Source: Helianthus annuus
Taxonomy: Eukaryota; Streptophyta; Magnoliopsida; Asterales; Asteraceae
Direction of reading: 5' to 3'
Length of the DNA stretch: 64,000 nucleotides
Assembly: GCF_002127325.2 (NCBI RefSeq)
Contig: NC_035440.2
Span: 75,208,464-75,272,463, forward strand
Positions 1 through 11,090 of the stretch are shown here, piece by piece. The notes under the pieces are model-generated. The model was not told the origin of the DNA, did no database searches, and saw only the letters and a list, made by a program, of their open reading frames with translations. The stretch's first letter is position 1. Each line of letters begins with the position of its first letter. The position numbers were made by a program, and so were the translations under genes.

Positions 1-693
1 GTCAAAAAAGTTTAGATAAAGTGGCCGACAATTAAGAAGGATCCATATCCAATTGACTGTATTACCAAGACATCACACATGCATTCATAATTATCACTCA
101 TCATTTGTATCTTAGTCAAGATCATGCTCATACTATAGCCATGCATTCAGAAATGAAATCAAAGTTTAAACAAATAAACCACTAACCGGCTAGGAACGAC
201 TAAACAAAAGAAGTCTTGTTTCGAATGAAAGAAGAGTTGCCGTCGCACACAAAGGACTCTAGGGTTTCTATACGTGTTGTGCGGTTATCGTGATATCAAA
301 AGGGTTATCATATACAGAGTTGGGCCGATCCCACTGTTGGGCCAAAATCTATTCTGGTTTTCGTTGGCCACAAATGGACGAAAACACATGAAGTGTTTTC
401 GGCTAAGGAGTGTTTTTGGGTGTAGGGTATTTCGGCCAAGACTTGAACATTTGTTTTGAATATACATATACTATAATACTATCAATACACAATATATAAC
501 ACATATATTCATATCATGCATACCATAATCTACAAACACACTTAATACACACTGTATAGAACATATAAATCACAATACGGTTTGACATATTACAAACGCG
601 TACAATTACAAGTCAATCAAGTCAAACACTTAAACAGTCAAAGCCAATGTGCAATAAATGCGAAAATGAAAGTCGAAAACTCGAGTTGTCACA
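1..693 (-). repeat. GypA 3' LTR (partial)
   Basis: Nearly identical to 7563-8255. In the + strand it ends at TTGTCACA (693), directly followed by the polypurine tract. About 1.7 kb of this LTR lies left of the window. Short reading frames inside it (for example 274-459) recur in the other LTR copy and are not genes. Confidence 0.93.
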
Positions 694-706
694 TTATCCC
701 CAACTT
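694..706 (-). other. GypA polypurine tract
   Basis: Reverse complement reads AAGTTGGGGATAA, immediately before the LTR start TGTGACAACTCG. The same sequence lies at 43861-43873 in GypB. A purine-rich run abutting the 3' LTR is the expected plus-strand primer of reverse transcription. Confidence 0.85.
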
Positions 707-769
707 AAAAGAAATTTCGTCCCGAAATTTAGCATGCGGTTACTGAGGAAGCTAGGTAAGTTGTATCGT

Positions 770-3700
770 TTACTGGTTTTCCTGGGGTGTCACATCATCC
801 CCCCGTTGATTTGGAATTTCGTCCCGAAATTCAGTAGTAGTAGCTTCAGCATCAGTAGTGGTTGCATTGGTTCTGAATAACTGGGGATACTTGAGTTTCA
901 TTTGATCTTCACGCTCCCAGGTGAACTCTGGGCCGCGACGGGAGTTCCAATGAACTCGAACAAGAAGGATTCTCGTGTTCTTGAGGACCTTAACGTCCTG
1001 GTCCGTGATTTCAACAGGTTCCTCGACGAACTGCAATCGCTCGTCGATAGTGAGCTCCTTCAAAGGAACTATGAGGGTCTCATCTGACAGGCACTTCTTC
1101 AGATTCGACACGTGAAAAACATTGTGAACTGCACCGAGTTCAGCTGGTAAGTTTAGTCTGTAGGCCACCTTGCCTATTCTTTCTGCAATTTCGAATGGTC
1201 CGACATACCGCGGATTGAGTTTGCCCCGTTTGCCAAAGCGAACCACACCCTTCCAGGGTGAGACTTTGAGTAAAACCCGGTCCCTGACCTGAAATTCCAA
1301 TGGCTTCCTACGCTTATCCGCGTAGCTTTTCTGACGGTCGCGAGCTGCCGCCATACGTTGTCGTATTTGTACAATCTTTTCCGTGGTGTCCACTATAAGT
1401 TCTGGACCCGTGATTTGACTATCCCCCACCTCTGCCCAACAGAGGGGTGACCGGCATTTACGCCCGTACAATGCCTCGAATGGAGCGGCTTGTATGCTGG
1501 TGTGATAATTGTTGTTGTATGAGAACTCCACCAAAGGGAGATGTTTTTCCTAGTTGTTGCCGAAATCGATGACACATGCCCGAAGCATGTCTTCTAGAGT
1601 TTGAATCGTGCGCTCAGACTGCCCATCCGTTTGAGGGTGATAAGCCGTGCTCATATCTAACCGAGAGCCAAAAGCCTTGTGCATTGCTTGCCACAGTTCT
1701 GATGTGAATCGTGCATCGCGATCCGAAATGATAGAGGTGGGCACCCCGTGCCTTGAGACTACTTCTTTCAAGTATATGTCTGCTAGTGTGGAAAACTTGT
1801 CTGTTTCTTTGATTGCTAGGAAATGAGCAGACTTGGCGAGTCGATCCACGATCACCCAAATAGTATCGTTCCCACGCTGGGATCTAGGTAGGCTTGTAAC
1901 AAAATCCATGGAAATTTCCTCCCATTTCCACTGTGGTATCTTTGGTTGCTGAAGTAAGCTTGCTGGTTTCTGATACTCTGCCTTGACTCTTGCACAGGTC
2001 AAGCACTTGCTGACATAGGTAGCGATGTGGGCCTTCATGCTAGGCCACCAATACATAGTTCTGATGTCGTGGTACATTTTATCCGACCCTGGATGTACCG
2101 AGTATCGTGATTTGTGAGCTTCATCCATCACCAGCTCATGTAAGTCGCCAAAAAGTGGGACCCAAATACGCCCTGTTACATAGTAGGCGCCGTCTTCCTT
2201 CTGTTCTAATCGTTGCCTTGAGCCGCGTAGGGCTTCAGCCCTGACGTTTTCTGGTTTCAATGCTTCTACCTGAGCATCTCGTATCTGTGCTGTAAGACTA
2301 GACTGAATGGTGAGCTGCAATGCTTGTATGCGCTTAGGTGTAGTGTCTTTCCGACTGAGTGCGTCAGCCACAACGTTGGCTTTACCTGGATGGTACTTGA
2401 TGGCGCATTCGTAGTCGTTAAGTAGTTCAATCCATCTTTGTTGTCGCATGTTCAAATCCTTTTGCTTAAGGATATGCTCGAGACTCCTGTGATCGGTGTA
2501 GATACTGCACTTGGTACCGTACAGATAGTGTCGCCATATCTTAAGCGCAAAAACAACAGCTCCCAGCTCTAAATCGTGCGTCGTGTAGTTCCGTTCATGA
2601 ACCTTGAGTTGGCGCGAAGCATAAGCAATGACCTTGTCGCGCTACATTAACACACATCCAAAACCCTGGATGGATGCATCACAGTAAACCACGAAGTCGT
2701 ATGTGCCCTCTGGCAATGAGAGGATAGGTGCACTGCAAAGTCTTTCCTTTAAGTGCTGGAAAGCAGTTTCCTGAGAATTACCCCAACGGTAGGTGACACC
2801 CTTCTGTGTCAGTAGCGTAAGCGGCTGTGCGATCTTTGAAAAGTCCTTGATAAACCGTCTGTAGTATCCCGCCAAACCCAAAAATTGGCGTATTTCCGTT
2901 GGTGTACGCGGTGCAGGCCAGTTCCTGATCGAATCTACCTTGGATGGATCGACATGGATCCCATCCTTGTTTATCACGTGGCCTAGAAAGTGGACTTCAT
3001 GAAGCCAGAAGTCGCATTTTGAAAACTTGGCGTACAGTTGCTCCTTTCGAAGGAGTTCTAAGATAAGCCGTAGGTGCTGCTCGTGTTCCTCCTGACTCTT
3101 GGAGTAGATCAGGATGTCGTCGATGAATACAATCACAAACTTGTCTAAGTAGGGTTTGCACACCCTGTTCATAAGATCCATGAAGACTGCCGGTGCGGTC
3201 GTTAGCCCGAATGGCATGACTAGGAACTCGTAATGGCCGTAGCGAGTTCTGAATGCTGTTTTGGAGACGTCCTCATCCCGGACTCTTAGCTGATGGTAAC
3301 CTGACCTCAAGTCTATCTTGGAGTAGTAGCTCGACCCTTGCAACTGATCGAATAAGTCGTCAATACGCGGAAGAGGATAACGGTTCTTCACCGTCACCTT
3401 GTTCAGTTCACGTTAGTCAATGCACATACGGAAGGTACCATCCTTCTTCTTCACAAATAGTACAGGAGCTCCCCAAGGCGAAGAGCTAGGTCGAATAAAT
3501 CCCTTATCCAAGAGTTCCTGTAGCTGTGTAGAGAGTTCTTCCAACTCTGATGGAGTTAATCGATACGGTGCACGTGCTATCGGTGCTGCTCCTGGTGCTA
3601 GCTCGATTTGAAACTCGACCTGGCGATGAGGCGGTAGTCCAGGTAAATCTTCAGGAAACACTTGAGGAAATTCGCGTACCATAGGAATATCCTCTATTCT

Positions 3701-5511
3701 TTTCTCTTTCGTTGATGCATCAGTAACTAGTGCCAAAATGGCAGTGTGCCCCTTTTGTAAACACTTTTGGGCCTTCAGGAAGGAGATGATGCCAACCACA
3801 TCACCACTCTTGTCGCCCTGAACTTCGAGAGGTTCTTTACCAGAACGAGGAATACGGATGATCTTCTCTTTACATATGATCTCTGCTTGCTGCTTGGATA
3901 ACCAATCCATACCAACGACGATGTCGAAACTACCCAGAACTATAGGAATAAGATCGATCGAGAAAGTCTGACCCGCGAGGATAAGATTACAACCCTGAAC
4001 TATGTGCGTGGCCTCTAGACTCTTACCATTAGCTAACTCTACGACATGCTTGGTGTTCAGAAGTGTGGGTGCACGTTTTAACATTTGGCTAACTTTCAAA
4101 GACATATAACTTGTATCCGCACCCGAATCAAATAAAACAGTAACGTAAAAGTCGTCAAGAAGAAACTTACCCATGACCACGTTAGGATCGTTCCTTGCGT
4201 CACCCTGACCTAGCACGAAAGCTCGGCCCCTAGCTTCATTGCCATTATTGTTCCCACCGTTGTTGTTACCATTGCCTTGGTTGTTGTTGTTGTTGCGATT
4301 CTGGTTCTGGTTCAATTGAGGGCAATCACGTTTGAAATGACCTTCAGCACCACACTGAAAACATCCCCTGTTGCCTCGCTGTTGCTGGTGTTGCTGGTTC
4401 TGTGGAGCTGGTAGTTGCGGTTGCTGGTTCTGATTCGCAGGCCGTGGGCTCCTACAGTCCTTGGCCTCGTGGCCCATCTTGAGACACCTTTGGCAACGAC
4501 CCTTGTTGCACTGGCCGCTGTGGTGCCTGTTACAGTTGTGGCACTTTGGGAGATTTCCTTGATATCTCCTCTCCCCACGACTACCAGAAAACTGCTGACG
4601 GGGACTCTGGAAGTGGTCAGTCTTCTGCTGTTGAGCCTGAGACTGAACTGTTGCTGAACCTTTGCTAGAATCCCCTTACCACTTTCTTTTGTTGTCACTG
4701 GGGGTAGCATGAGTAGCGGCTGATGTGGTAGCAGTAGTAGTGCTGATACGTTTCGGTAGCTTGTCCTGATCCATTGCCTGATCAGTAAGATGATGAGCGA
4801 GTCGTTGAATATCCTGGATGTTGTCGAGATTAGCCGATGTCACGTGGCTCTGGATTTCTGGCGCTAAACCCTTGAGATACAACTCAATGCGCTTAATTGG
4901 AGGGTCCACCATAGTTGGACACAAGATGGCCAGTTCGTTCGACCGTTTCGTGTAAGCTTCGATTTCTGACCCCGTCATCTTCAGGTGATAAAGCTCCACT
5001 TCCAACTTGTGGATTTCATCACGCGTGCAGTATTCTCGCTTGATCAGTTCCTTAACATCGTTCCAAGGGGTGGCGTTAGCAGCTGCCAGCCCTAAAATCT
5101 GAACTTGCGCGTTCCACCAAGTTAGCGCAATTCCTTCCAAAGTACCAGTGGCGTATTTCACCCTGCGAGCCTCAGGGCATTCACACATCTCAAACACTGA
5201 CTCGAGCTTCTCAAACCAATGGAGTAGTCCCACTGCTCCTTCCGTGCCACTGAATGTACTTGGACGACAGTCCATGAAGTTCTTGAAAGTGCAAACAGGT
5301 TGTGGTGCGTGTTGACCTATTGAGTACGAATAGGGCAAAGTTAAACACAAGAGTTGGTCTAGGAGTGTAGGATCTAAAGATCCTAGTGTGAGTTATAACC
5401 ACAGGATATACCTCCTGCTTGTGCGGCTGCAAGTGCCGCAGCAACTTGTTCGTTAATAAGAGCCGTCAACTGGGCTTGAGTCATGTTAACACGTCCAGAC
5501 ATGATCTTCAT
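770..5511 (-). pseudogene. GypA gag-pol polyprotein with four in-frame stops
   Basis: Would encode the whole replication polyprotein. Exon 1 (5412-5511, start MKIMSGRVNMTQ) is joined across a predicted intron to exon 2. In order: gag (EGAVGLLHWFEKLESVF region, 5.3-4.7 kb), CCHC knuckles ([14 protein letters not shown] and [14 protein letters not shown]), protease ([12 protein letters not shown]), RT (FIDDILIYS), RNase H (FVVYCDAS), integrase (CLTC zinc finger; MDFVT, SDRDARF, GQSER for D-D-E), and a C-terminal degenerate chromodomain ([18 protein letters not shown]). Stops lie at 4676-4678, 3413-3415, 2642-2644 and 1550-1552. All segments stay in one frame, so decay is by point change without indels. 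GypB shows sense codons at all four places. Confidence 0.92.
5317..5411 (-). other. Predicted 95-bp intron in GypA gag
   Basis: Read on the minus strand, exon 1 ends ...GCAGGAG, the intron starts GTATATCC and ends CTCAATAG, and exon 2 starts GTCAACACGC. Reading through hits a stop (SH then TAG), while joining restores a continuous Gln-His gag frame. GypB has the same arrangement (48468-48557, 90 bp). GT/AG ends, diverged interior and conserved flanking codons support splicing. No transcript evidence is available here. Confidence 0.7.
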
Positions 5512-5817
5512 AGTAAAAGTAGCATAAGTGAGAATGGTTCGCGAGTAGTGCAATGACAGAAGAGTGTAAGCACATAGGTATTCTCATGTAATAGTGTCAT
5601 GTGTATCTAAGCATACTACGAGCAAAGTTCTATGTAATCTAGCAAGTAGGCAATATAAACATAAACCTTATTACCTAGGATGTTGAGTCTTGCACGTGGA
5701 GCTAAGCGTCGTTGTGGATCGTTGAGAGCACTGTTCTGGTTATAGTCTGGTTTTAATAAAAACGTTTTCCCCATATTAAAACCAAGTTCTCTATAACCAA
5801 TGGCTCTGATGCCAATC
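5512..5817 (-). other. GypA leader and tRNA-iMet primer binding site
   Basis: The primer site at 5801-5814 reads TGGCATCAGAGCCA on the minus strand, three bases after the LTR. It matches the 3' end of plant initiator tRNA-Met with one change (TGGTATCAGAGCCA expected, seen exactly in GypB at 48951-48964). The rest up to the gag start is an untranslated leader with no gene. Confidence 0.85.
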
Positions 5818-8255
5818 TGTCACACCCCCAAAATCCACACGCGGAGTGTCACCGCTTGGGAGCGTGACTGACCAGGATCAAGCCACCAATCATATAGAAC
5901 AACGTATATAGTAAAAGTAAATGTCATTAAACCAAACCCATCCATATGAAAGGTGTTCAAAACATAAGTAATAGTTCAACGTTTAGCGGAAGCAAATAAG
6001 TAAAAGCCCAATCATAAATAAGTATGTAATGTCATAATGTTCAGTCATAGCATTCACGATCCTTGTCCACAACGACTTGCTCCTCCCTGTGCAAGCTCCA
6101 TATGTACCTAAGGTCCTGAAAGGCATGCAGCAGAGAGTCAACAACTAGTTGAGCGAGTTCACAGAAAGTAAGTTCGTAGCAGTAATTCGTATGTTCATTT
6201 AGTGGGGGCTTCCCACGTATGTATGTACTAATAGTGGGGGTTTCCCATGATTATATTTATTACTAATGGGGGCTTCCCATGTTTATCCTTACTAGACTAT
6301 TGTAACCATGTGTTCTTCTTAATCCGAGAATAGGAATACGTACAAGGTCACGTAGGTTTTACATGAGTGCCCTTCCCCGAGGACAGTGGTACGCGTGGGG
6401 TTTACGTAGGTTTTACGTAAGTGTCCTTCCGACCCGGAAGACAGTAGTAGGTATGAGTTTACGTAGGTTCTACGTAAGTGTCCTCCCGACCCGGGAGACA
6501 GTGGTAGATACTAGTTTACGTAGGTTTTACGTAAGTGTCCTGACTAACCTGAGGACGATGGTATATAGTCTACCAATAGTGTAAGTACGAGTAATTATCC
6601 ATTTCAAATCTTCCAACCCAATTCCCAACCCGGGAATCCCATGCCTTGGCTGTGTGAACTCACCTTGGGTTGCTCGGTATGCTAAGTATGTGTTCGTAAT
6701 TTGATCAATCCAATCCTATTATGGTTTTAGTACCAGTCAGTTATTTATTCAAGTAGATCACATACTGTTATTACACAATTACGAATAAACTTAGCACGTA
6801 ATGTCACACGAGTTACAACGAATGTTCCAGTTATACACATATATGACATACTGGCCGATCATCACTAACATGGATAGTCCACTTAATTGAGCATGAAATT
6901 TCAACACACATCTAATTAACACTAACATATAATATCACTGTTATGTTTCATGAACCCAACCAATGTATCCGGCCCATAAAACCAGTCCAGCAAATCCGCT
7001 ACTGGGCCTGATTCGGACCCCAAAACCAACATTTCGGACTCAATGTGAGCCTACATTTCCCATTGTTACATGCGGCCCAACCACAAAATTACCCATTAAT
7101 TCTAATCGGTTCAGTAACGGACATCGTTCCAACTAGTATGTACATAGATTGTTAATATATTTGGTTCAAACCTATGTCAATATCATATGTTCACGGTTTA
7201 TATTAGTGATTCGAAGACCAACTGAATCATACCACCTAACAAGTAATTCAATCATGCAAGCTTGAATAACAACACTATCGATTTAAAACGTTCGATCAAT
7301 AACCATATCATTACTACTGATCATACAGCCTGGCCGAACAACATTACGCATTCAACACGTATATCTTGAAATCAATTATTAAACACAATCATGAGATCAT
7401 CGATTTATGTGAGTACTTAACTGATTACCTTCAATCTGATTATACATGTATGATATTTATAAATTGCACACCACATGTTACTGACAAACCCACATGCAAG
7501 TATGAACCTAGTAGTCTACCATATGATCCATATTTATGGCTGCACATGCTTAACATCAGATAGTCAAAAAAGTTTAGATAAAGTGGCCGACAATTAAGAA
7601 GGATCCATATCCAATTGACTGTATTACCAAGACATCACACATGCATTCATAATTATCACTCATCATTTGTATCTTAGTCAAGATCATGCTCATACTATAG
7701 CCATGCATTCAGAAATGAAATCAAAGTTTAAACAAATAAACCACTAACCGGCTAGGAACGATTAAACAAGAGAAGTCTTGTTTCGAATGAAAGAAGTGCT
7801 GCCGTCGCACACAAAGGACTCTAGGGTTTCTATACGTGTTGTGCGGTTATCGTGATATCAAAAGGGTTATCATATACAGAGTTGGGCCGATCCCACTGTT
7901 GGGCCAAAATCTATTCTTGTTTTCGTTGGCCACAAATGGACGAAAACACATGAAGTGTTTTCGGCTAAGGAGTGTTTTCGGGTGTAGGGTATTTCGGCCA
8001 AGACTTGAACATTTTTTTTGAATATACATATACTATAGTACTATCAATACACAATATATAACACATATATTCATATCATGCATACCATAATCTACAAACA
8101 CACTTAATACACACTGTATAGAACATATAAATCACAATACGTTTTAACATATTACAAACGCGTACAATTACAAGTCAATCAAGTCAAACACTTAAACAGT
8201 CAAAGCCAATGTGCAATAAATGCGAAAATGAAAGTCGAAAACTCGAGTTGTCACA
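5818..8255 (-). repeat. GypA 5' LTR
   Basis: 2438 bp. On the + strand it runs from TGTCACACCCCC to GAGTTGTCACA. Its outer 100 bp match GypB LTRs closely. No coding potential. It contains two sets of small hairpin repeats (see 6199-6570). Confidence 0.93.
6199..6570. repeat. Hairpin repeat arrays in GypA LTR (3 short units and 4 units of 54-57 bp)
   Basis: 6199-6285 holds three units around GTGGGGGCTTCCCAC, whose stem arms vary together (GTGGG/CCCAC, TGGG/CCCA, ATGGG/CCCAT). 6350-6570 holds four units starting at about 6350, 6404, 6461 and 6518, each with ACGTAGGTTTTACGTAA followed by a small hairpin with arms CTTCC/GGAAG, CTCCC/GGGAG or GTCCT/AGGAC. They sit in the last 30 percent of the LTR in element sense, probably R/U5 and therefore transcribed. 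Confidence 0.75.
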
Positions 8256-10446
8256 CATAGCATGAAAATGTATTGTAAATCGATTGTACTAAGTATGCAC
8301 ACAATGGACATACATAGCATAAACACAATGAAATCATGTACTATATATGTACTAACGAACATATTAAGCATATGATATGAAAACATTGAAAGCATAAATG
8401 TAACAAGTAGGCACATGTGTTCCACCCTAAAACAGTTTGGAAAACAGTAAAAGAGGGGTCTATGTACTCACCTGAGATTGCTTTGAAGTTCTTGTATAAT
8501 AACCAAATAATGCTAGAGATCACAGATATCGAACGGCACCTAATATAGGTAACTATGTTAATATACAGGACCTAAATCGGAGGATCAGATAGTATGCGGG
8601 TTCGTAAACCAAACGAGTATGGAGACTCGTGTAATATGGTTTAACAAAGCCTACATACTAAAATGAAACCTATCCTAAGTGCTTACGACCCATTACGACC
8701 CGTTTAGGTAGCTTATGCTACCTTAACGCGTCGTTCGCATAAAACGCGTTTGGAACGCCTAACGTCGTGACTATAAGGTATAACCTCGGAAGGTTATTCC
8801 CTATACAACTATGGTCACCTAATGTGTTTGGTCGGATCCTAATGATCGACCAAATGGGTCGGGTCCGAAAGTATAAGCAATTGTTTAGATCGCTTACCTT
8901 ACGACCCTATATAAGCACTAAACTAAAAGTGACGAGCTAAGCATGTTAGAACATGCTTAACTAAGTTTAGAAAACAGGTTTGGTATCAAAACAAACGGTT
9001 TTGATACCCACGAGTAGTTTGGTTACAAAATACGCAAGAATGCGCATTTTGGCCGAAACTACGACTCGTCACTGAGCCTAGATAACGTGGTAATCAGTAG
9101 GTATAGTCACTATGGACTATAACCATCGTGATCACGCTCACGTTATGAAGTTCAAACGAACTTCGTGTTGACCATAGGCTGGTCAATGCAGAAATTCAAA
9201 CATAGTTTGACTTTAGGACTAGAAAGCGATTAAAAGAACGAAAGAACACTTACGAAGGGTCCCCGAAAGCTAATCTCGATCCAGGAGCTCAGGTATGAAG
9301 CAAAGGCCTCAACTTAGAGCTTTACATAAGATTTTGTGGGTTTTAACCAAAATGGGGGGGGGGTATTTATAAGAAAAGCAAGACCGTTAGGATCGTTTCT
9401 TGAATATCGTGCCTTGATCTCATTCGTACACTTGTCAAAATGTTGTGGTACCAAAATGTGACCCCAACCCCAGAGATTGTGAAGAGGCTTTGCCCCTTGG
9501 ATGCTTGAAAGGCCATTTTCAGCAAGAAAAACGAGTTTCTGCATCTGCAGGGCTGACGCGGCCCGCGTGAAGGTTGCCCCTAGGCTTACGCGGGTCGCCT
9601 GGAGGTTCTGATCAAAAACCAAGTTTCAAAAATGACAGTTTAGGTCGCTGTTATGGTATAAAGCCATTTCCGACACGTTCAAGGCCCGTTAAGCCATCCT
9701 TAAGGCCCTAAAATGATGCCTAAATATTGAGGACATGAAACATGCTCAAAAATATGTTGGATGTTGGTTCGTTTGGCCGTACGATTGCGATGTTCGGTTA
9801 ATTACGACGGAATGCGCATAAGCGCGAAAAACGATCCAAATTGCGCGACGAATGGATTTTTGACAAGCCAAACATTAAAACATAATATTATAATGCTTAC
9901 ATAAATTTTTGGATGTCTGGATTTATTCAGAACGTAAGTTATGCGAGAAAATGCAAACTTATGCACTTTTTGACACTTTTAGTCCCTGAATGATCCAAAA
10001 GTTTATTTTAGCATACCGAACCCCTCAAAACCTATTTCTAAGCTATGTAAAGGATATTTATGGTATGTTTAACTTACGGACATGTTCCGGAATGTCTGTT
10101 TTAGTACGAATCGTCATACTTTCGCAGTTTGTCGGATTTAGTCCCTGTAAGCAAATTAACTTGTTTTTGCCATACCAAAGCCTTCAAAACTTATTTCTAA
10201 GTTATGTAAAGGTTATTTAAGGTATGTTAAGTATATGTTGATGTTCCGGAGTATTTGTCGCATTAAACTAAGTACGTTTACGCACCAGTTTACGTATAAT
10301 TCTCCAGAAAGCGATGTAGAGTTAAAAATCGAACAAAAGTCAAAACATGAAAAATGTAAAACATAACCAAACAAAAATTGGGATCAAATAACTTTGTTTT
10401 ATTGATAATTGAACTGTTCACAATGATTCCAAGCACAAATGTTACA
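8256..10446. other. Gene-free LTR-like segment of unknown element
   Basis: 2.2 kb between GypA and CopC. I see no long ORF and no protein motif. The right edge reads TGTTACA (10440-10446), which on the minus strand gives a TGTAACA terminus, so this could be a truncated minus-strand LTR. It contains an imperfect internal duplication (9985-10265) and GC-rich runs such as GACGCGGCCCGCGTGAA near 9554, a style common in long plant LTRs. No PBS, PPT or TSD was found, so the assignment is weak. Confidence 0.35.
9985..10265 (+). repeat. Imperfect direct duplication of about 150 bp
   Basis: Both halves contain a CATACC block, TCAAAACNTATTTCTAAG, then TATGTAAAGG, GGTATGTT and ATGTTCCGGA in the same order (about 10006-10094 and 10170-10250). 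It probably arose by duplication within an LTR. Confidence 0.65.
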
Positions 10447-10516
10447 TGAAACGTAGTTGAACGCCTCTGAACGACTCAATCGGGTTAGAACACGATCCTA
10501 CAAGTGGTATCAGAGC
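10447..10516 (+). repeat. CopC 5' LTR remnant and primer binding site
   Basis: TGAAACGTAGTTGAACGCC onward matches the end of the right LTR (from about 17431). It ends CCTACA at 10502. PBS TGGTATCAGAGC is at 10505-10516, complementary to the 3' end of initiator tRNA-Met. Confidence 0.88.
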
Positions 10517-10717
10517 TCAGGAGGAGGAGTTCTACAGAGATTAGCTGGAATTTATATTGTTTTCTTGCTTCTACACCTTCTTTATTCAATTTAGAGAGTT
10601 TTCACGGTCGAAATTCGCTCAAAATTTTACAGACTGTGCGCAATTGAACATAGACAAATCCTGGAAAGTTTTGGACCTAAATACGGACTAAAAATGGACC
10701 AAATGATCTTCGGACTT

Positions 10718-11061
10718 GGTTTCGCTTATTCGGACTTAGTGAAGTTCCGCTCATTTGCTCATCGATCAGAGGTTTCGCTCCAAATTGTGTGTTAGTTTCG
10801 CTTCAGTGTCACAATATTGAAAAGTTCCGCTCCAAACTGCATTTTGTGGTTCTGCTCTTGTGTACAACATAAAGGTTCCGCTCCTGAGTACATTGGAGTT
10901 TCGCTCATAAGTGCTTAATTGGAGTTTCGCTCTTATGATCCAAAAGGTTTCGCTCCAAAGATCATAAATAGTTCCGCTCATTTGAACTTTGAAGTTTCGC
11001 TCTTAAGGACATTAAGTGTTTCACTTTTGTGTCATCAATCACCAAGTTTCGCCTATTTGTC
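10718..11061 (+). repeat. CopC leader array of TTTCGCTC / TTCCGCTC motifs
   Basis: About a dozen copies of GTTTCGCTC or GTTCCGCTC spaced roughly 20-35 bp apart between the PBS and the gag start at 11091. The spacer sequence differs each time, so only the 8-9 bp core is repeated. The same core forms the palindrome in the U3 of this element (17221-17256). Confidence 0.85.
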
Positions 11062-11090
11062 ACAGATTTTGAAAATTGTGCTAAGTCATC

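Larger units (their letters stand above)
1..8255 (-). mobile_element. GypA: Ty3/gypsy LTR retrotransposon, Tekay/Del-like chromovirus, left LTR cut by window edge
   Basis: The sequence at 1-693 repeats at 7563-8255, so these are the two LTRs, and the element reads right to left. In element sense the 5' LTR (5818-8255) is followed by a primer site, a spliced gag-pol and a polypurine tract at 694-706. LTR ends are TGTGACAACTCG and GGGTGTGACA. Domain order gag, CCHC, protease, RT, RNase H, integrase, chromodomain is the gypsy/chromovirus order. The TSD cannot be checked because the left end is outside the window; the right flank starts CATAG. Same family as GypB, but the middle of the LTR has diverged strongly. 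Confidence 0.93.

Noticed and set aside
274..459. 61-codon reading frame, repeated at 7836-8021
   Set aside because: Both copies lie in the same position of the GypA LTRs; there is no protein motif, and the repeat follows from LTR identity.
6363..6584. Reading frame with a threefold repeated peptide (LRRFYVSVL)
   Set aside because: It is the translation of the LTR hairpin repeats; 54-57 bp units happen to keep frame.
9314..9622. 102-codon minus-strand reading frame
   Set aside because: In LTR-like DNA, no recognised motif, length expected by chance in this composition.
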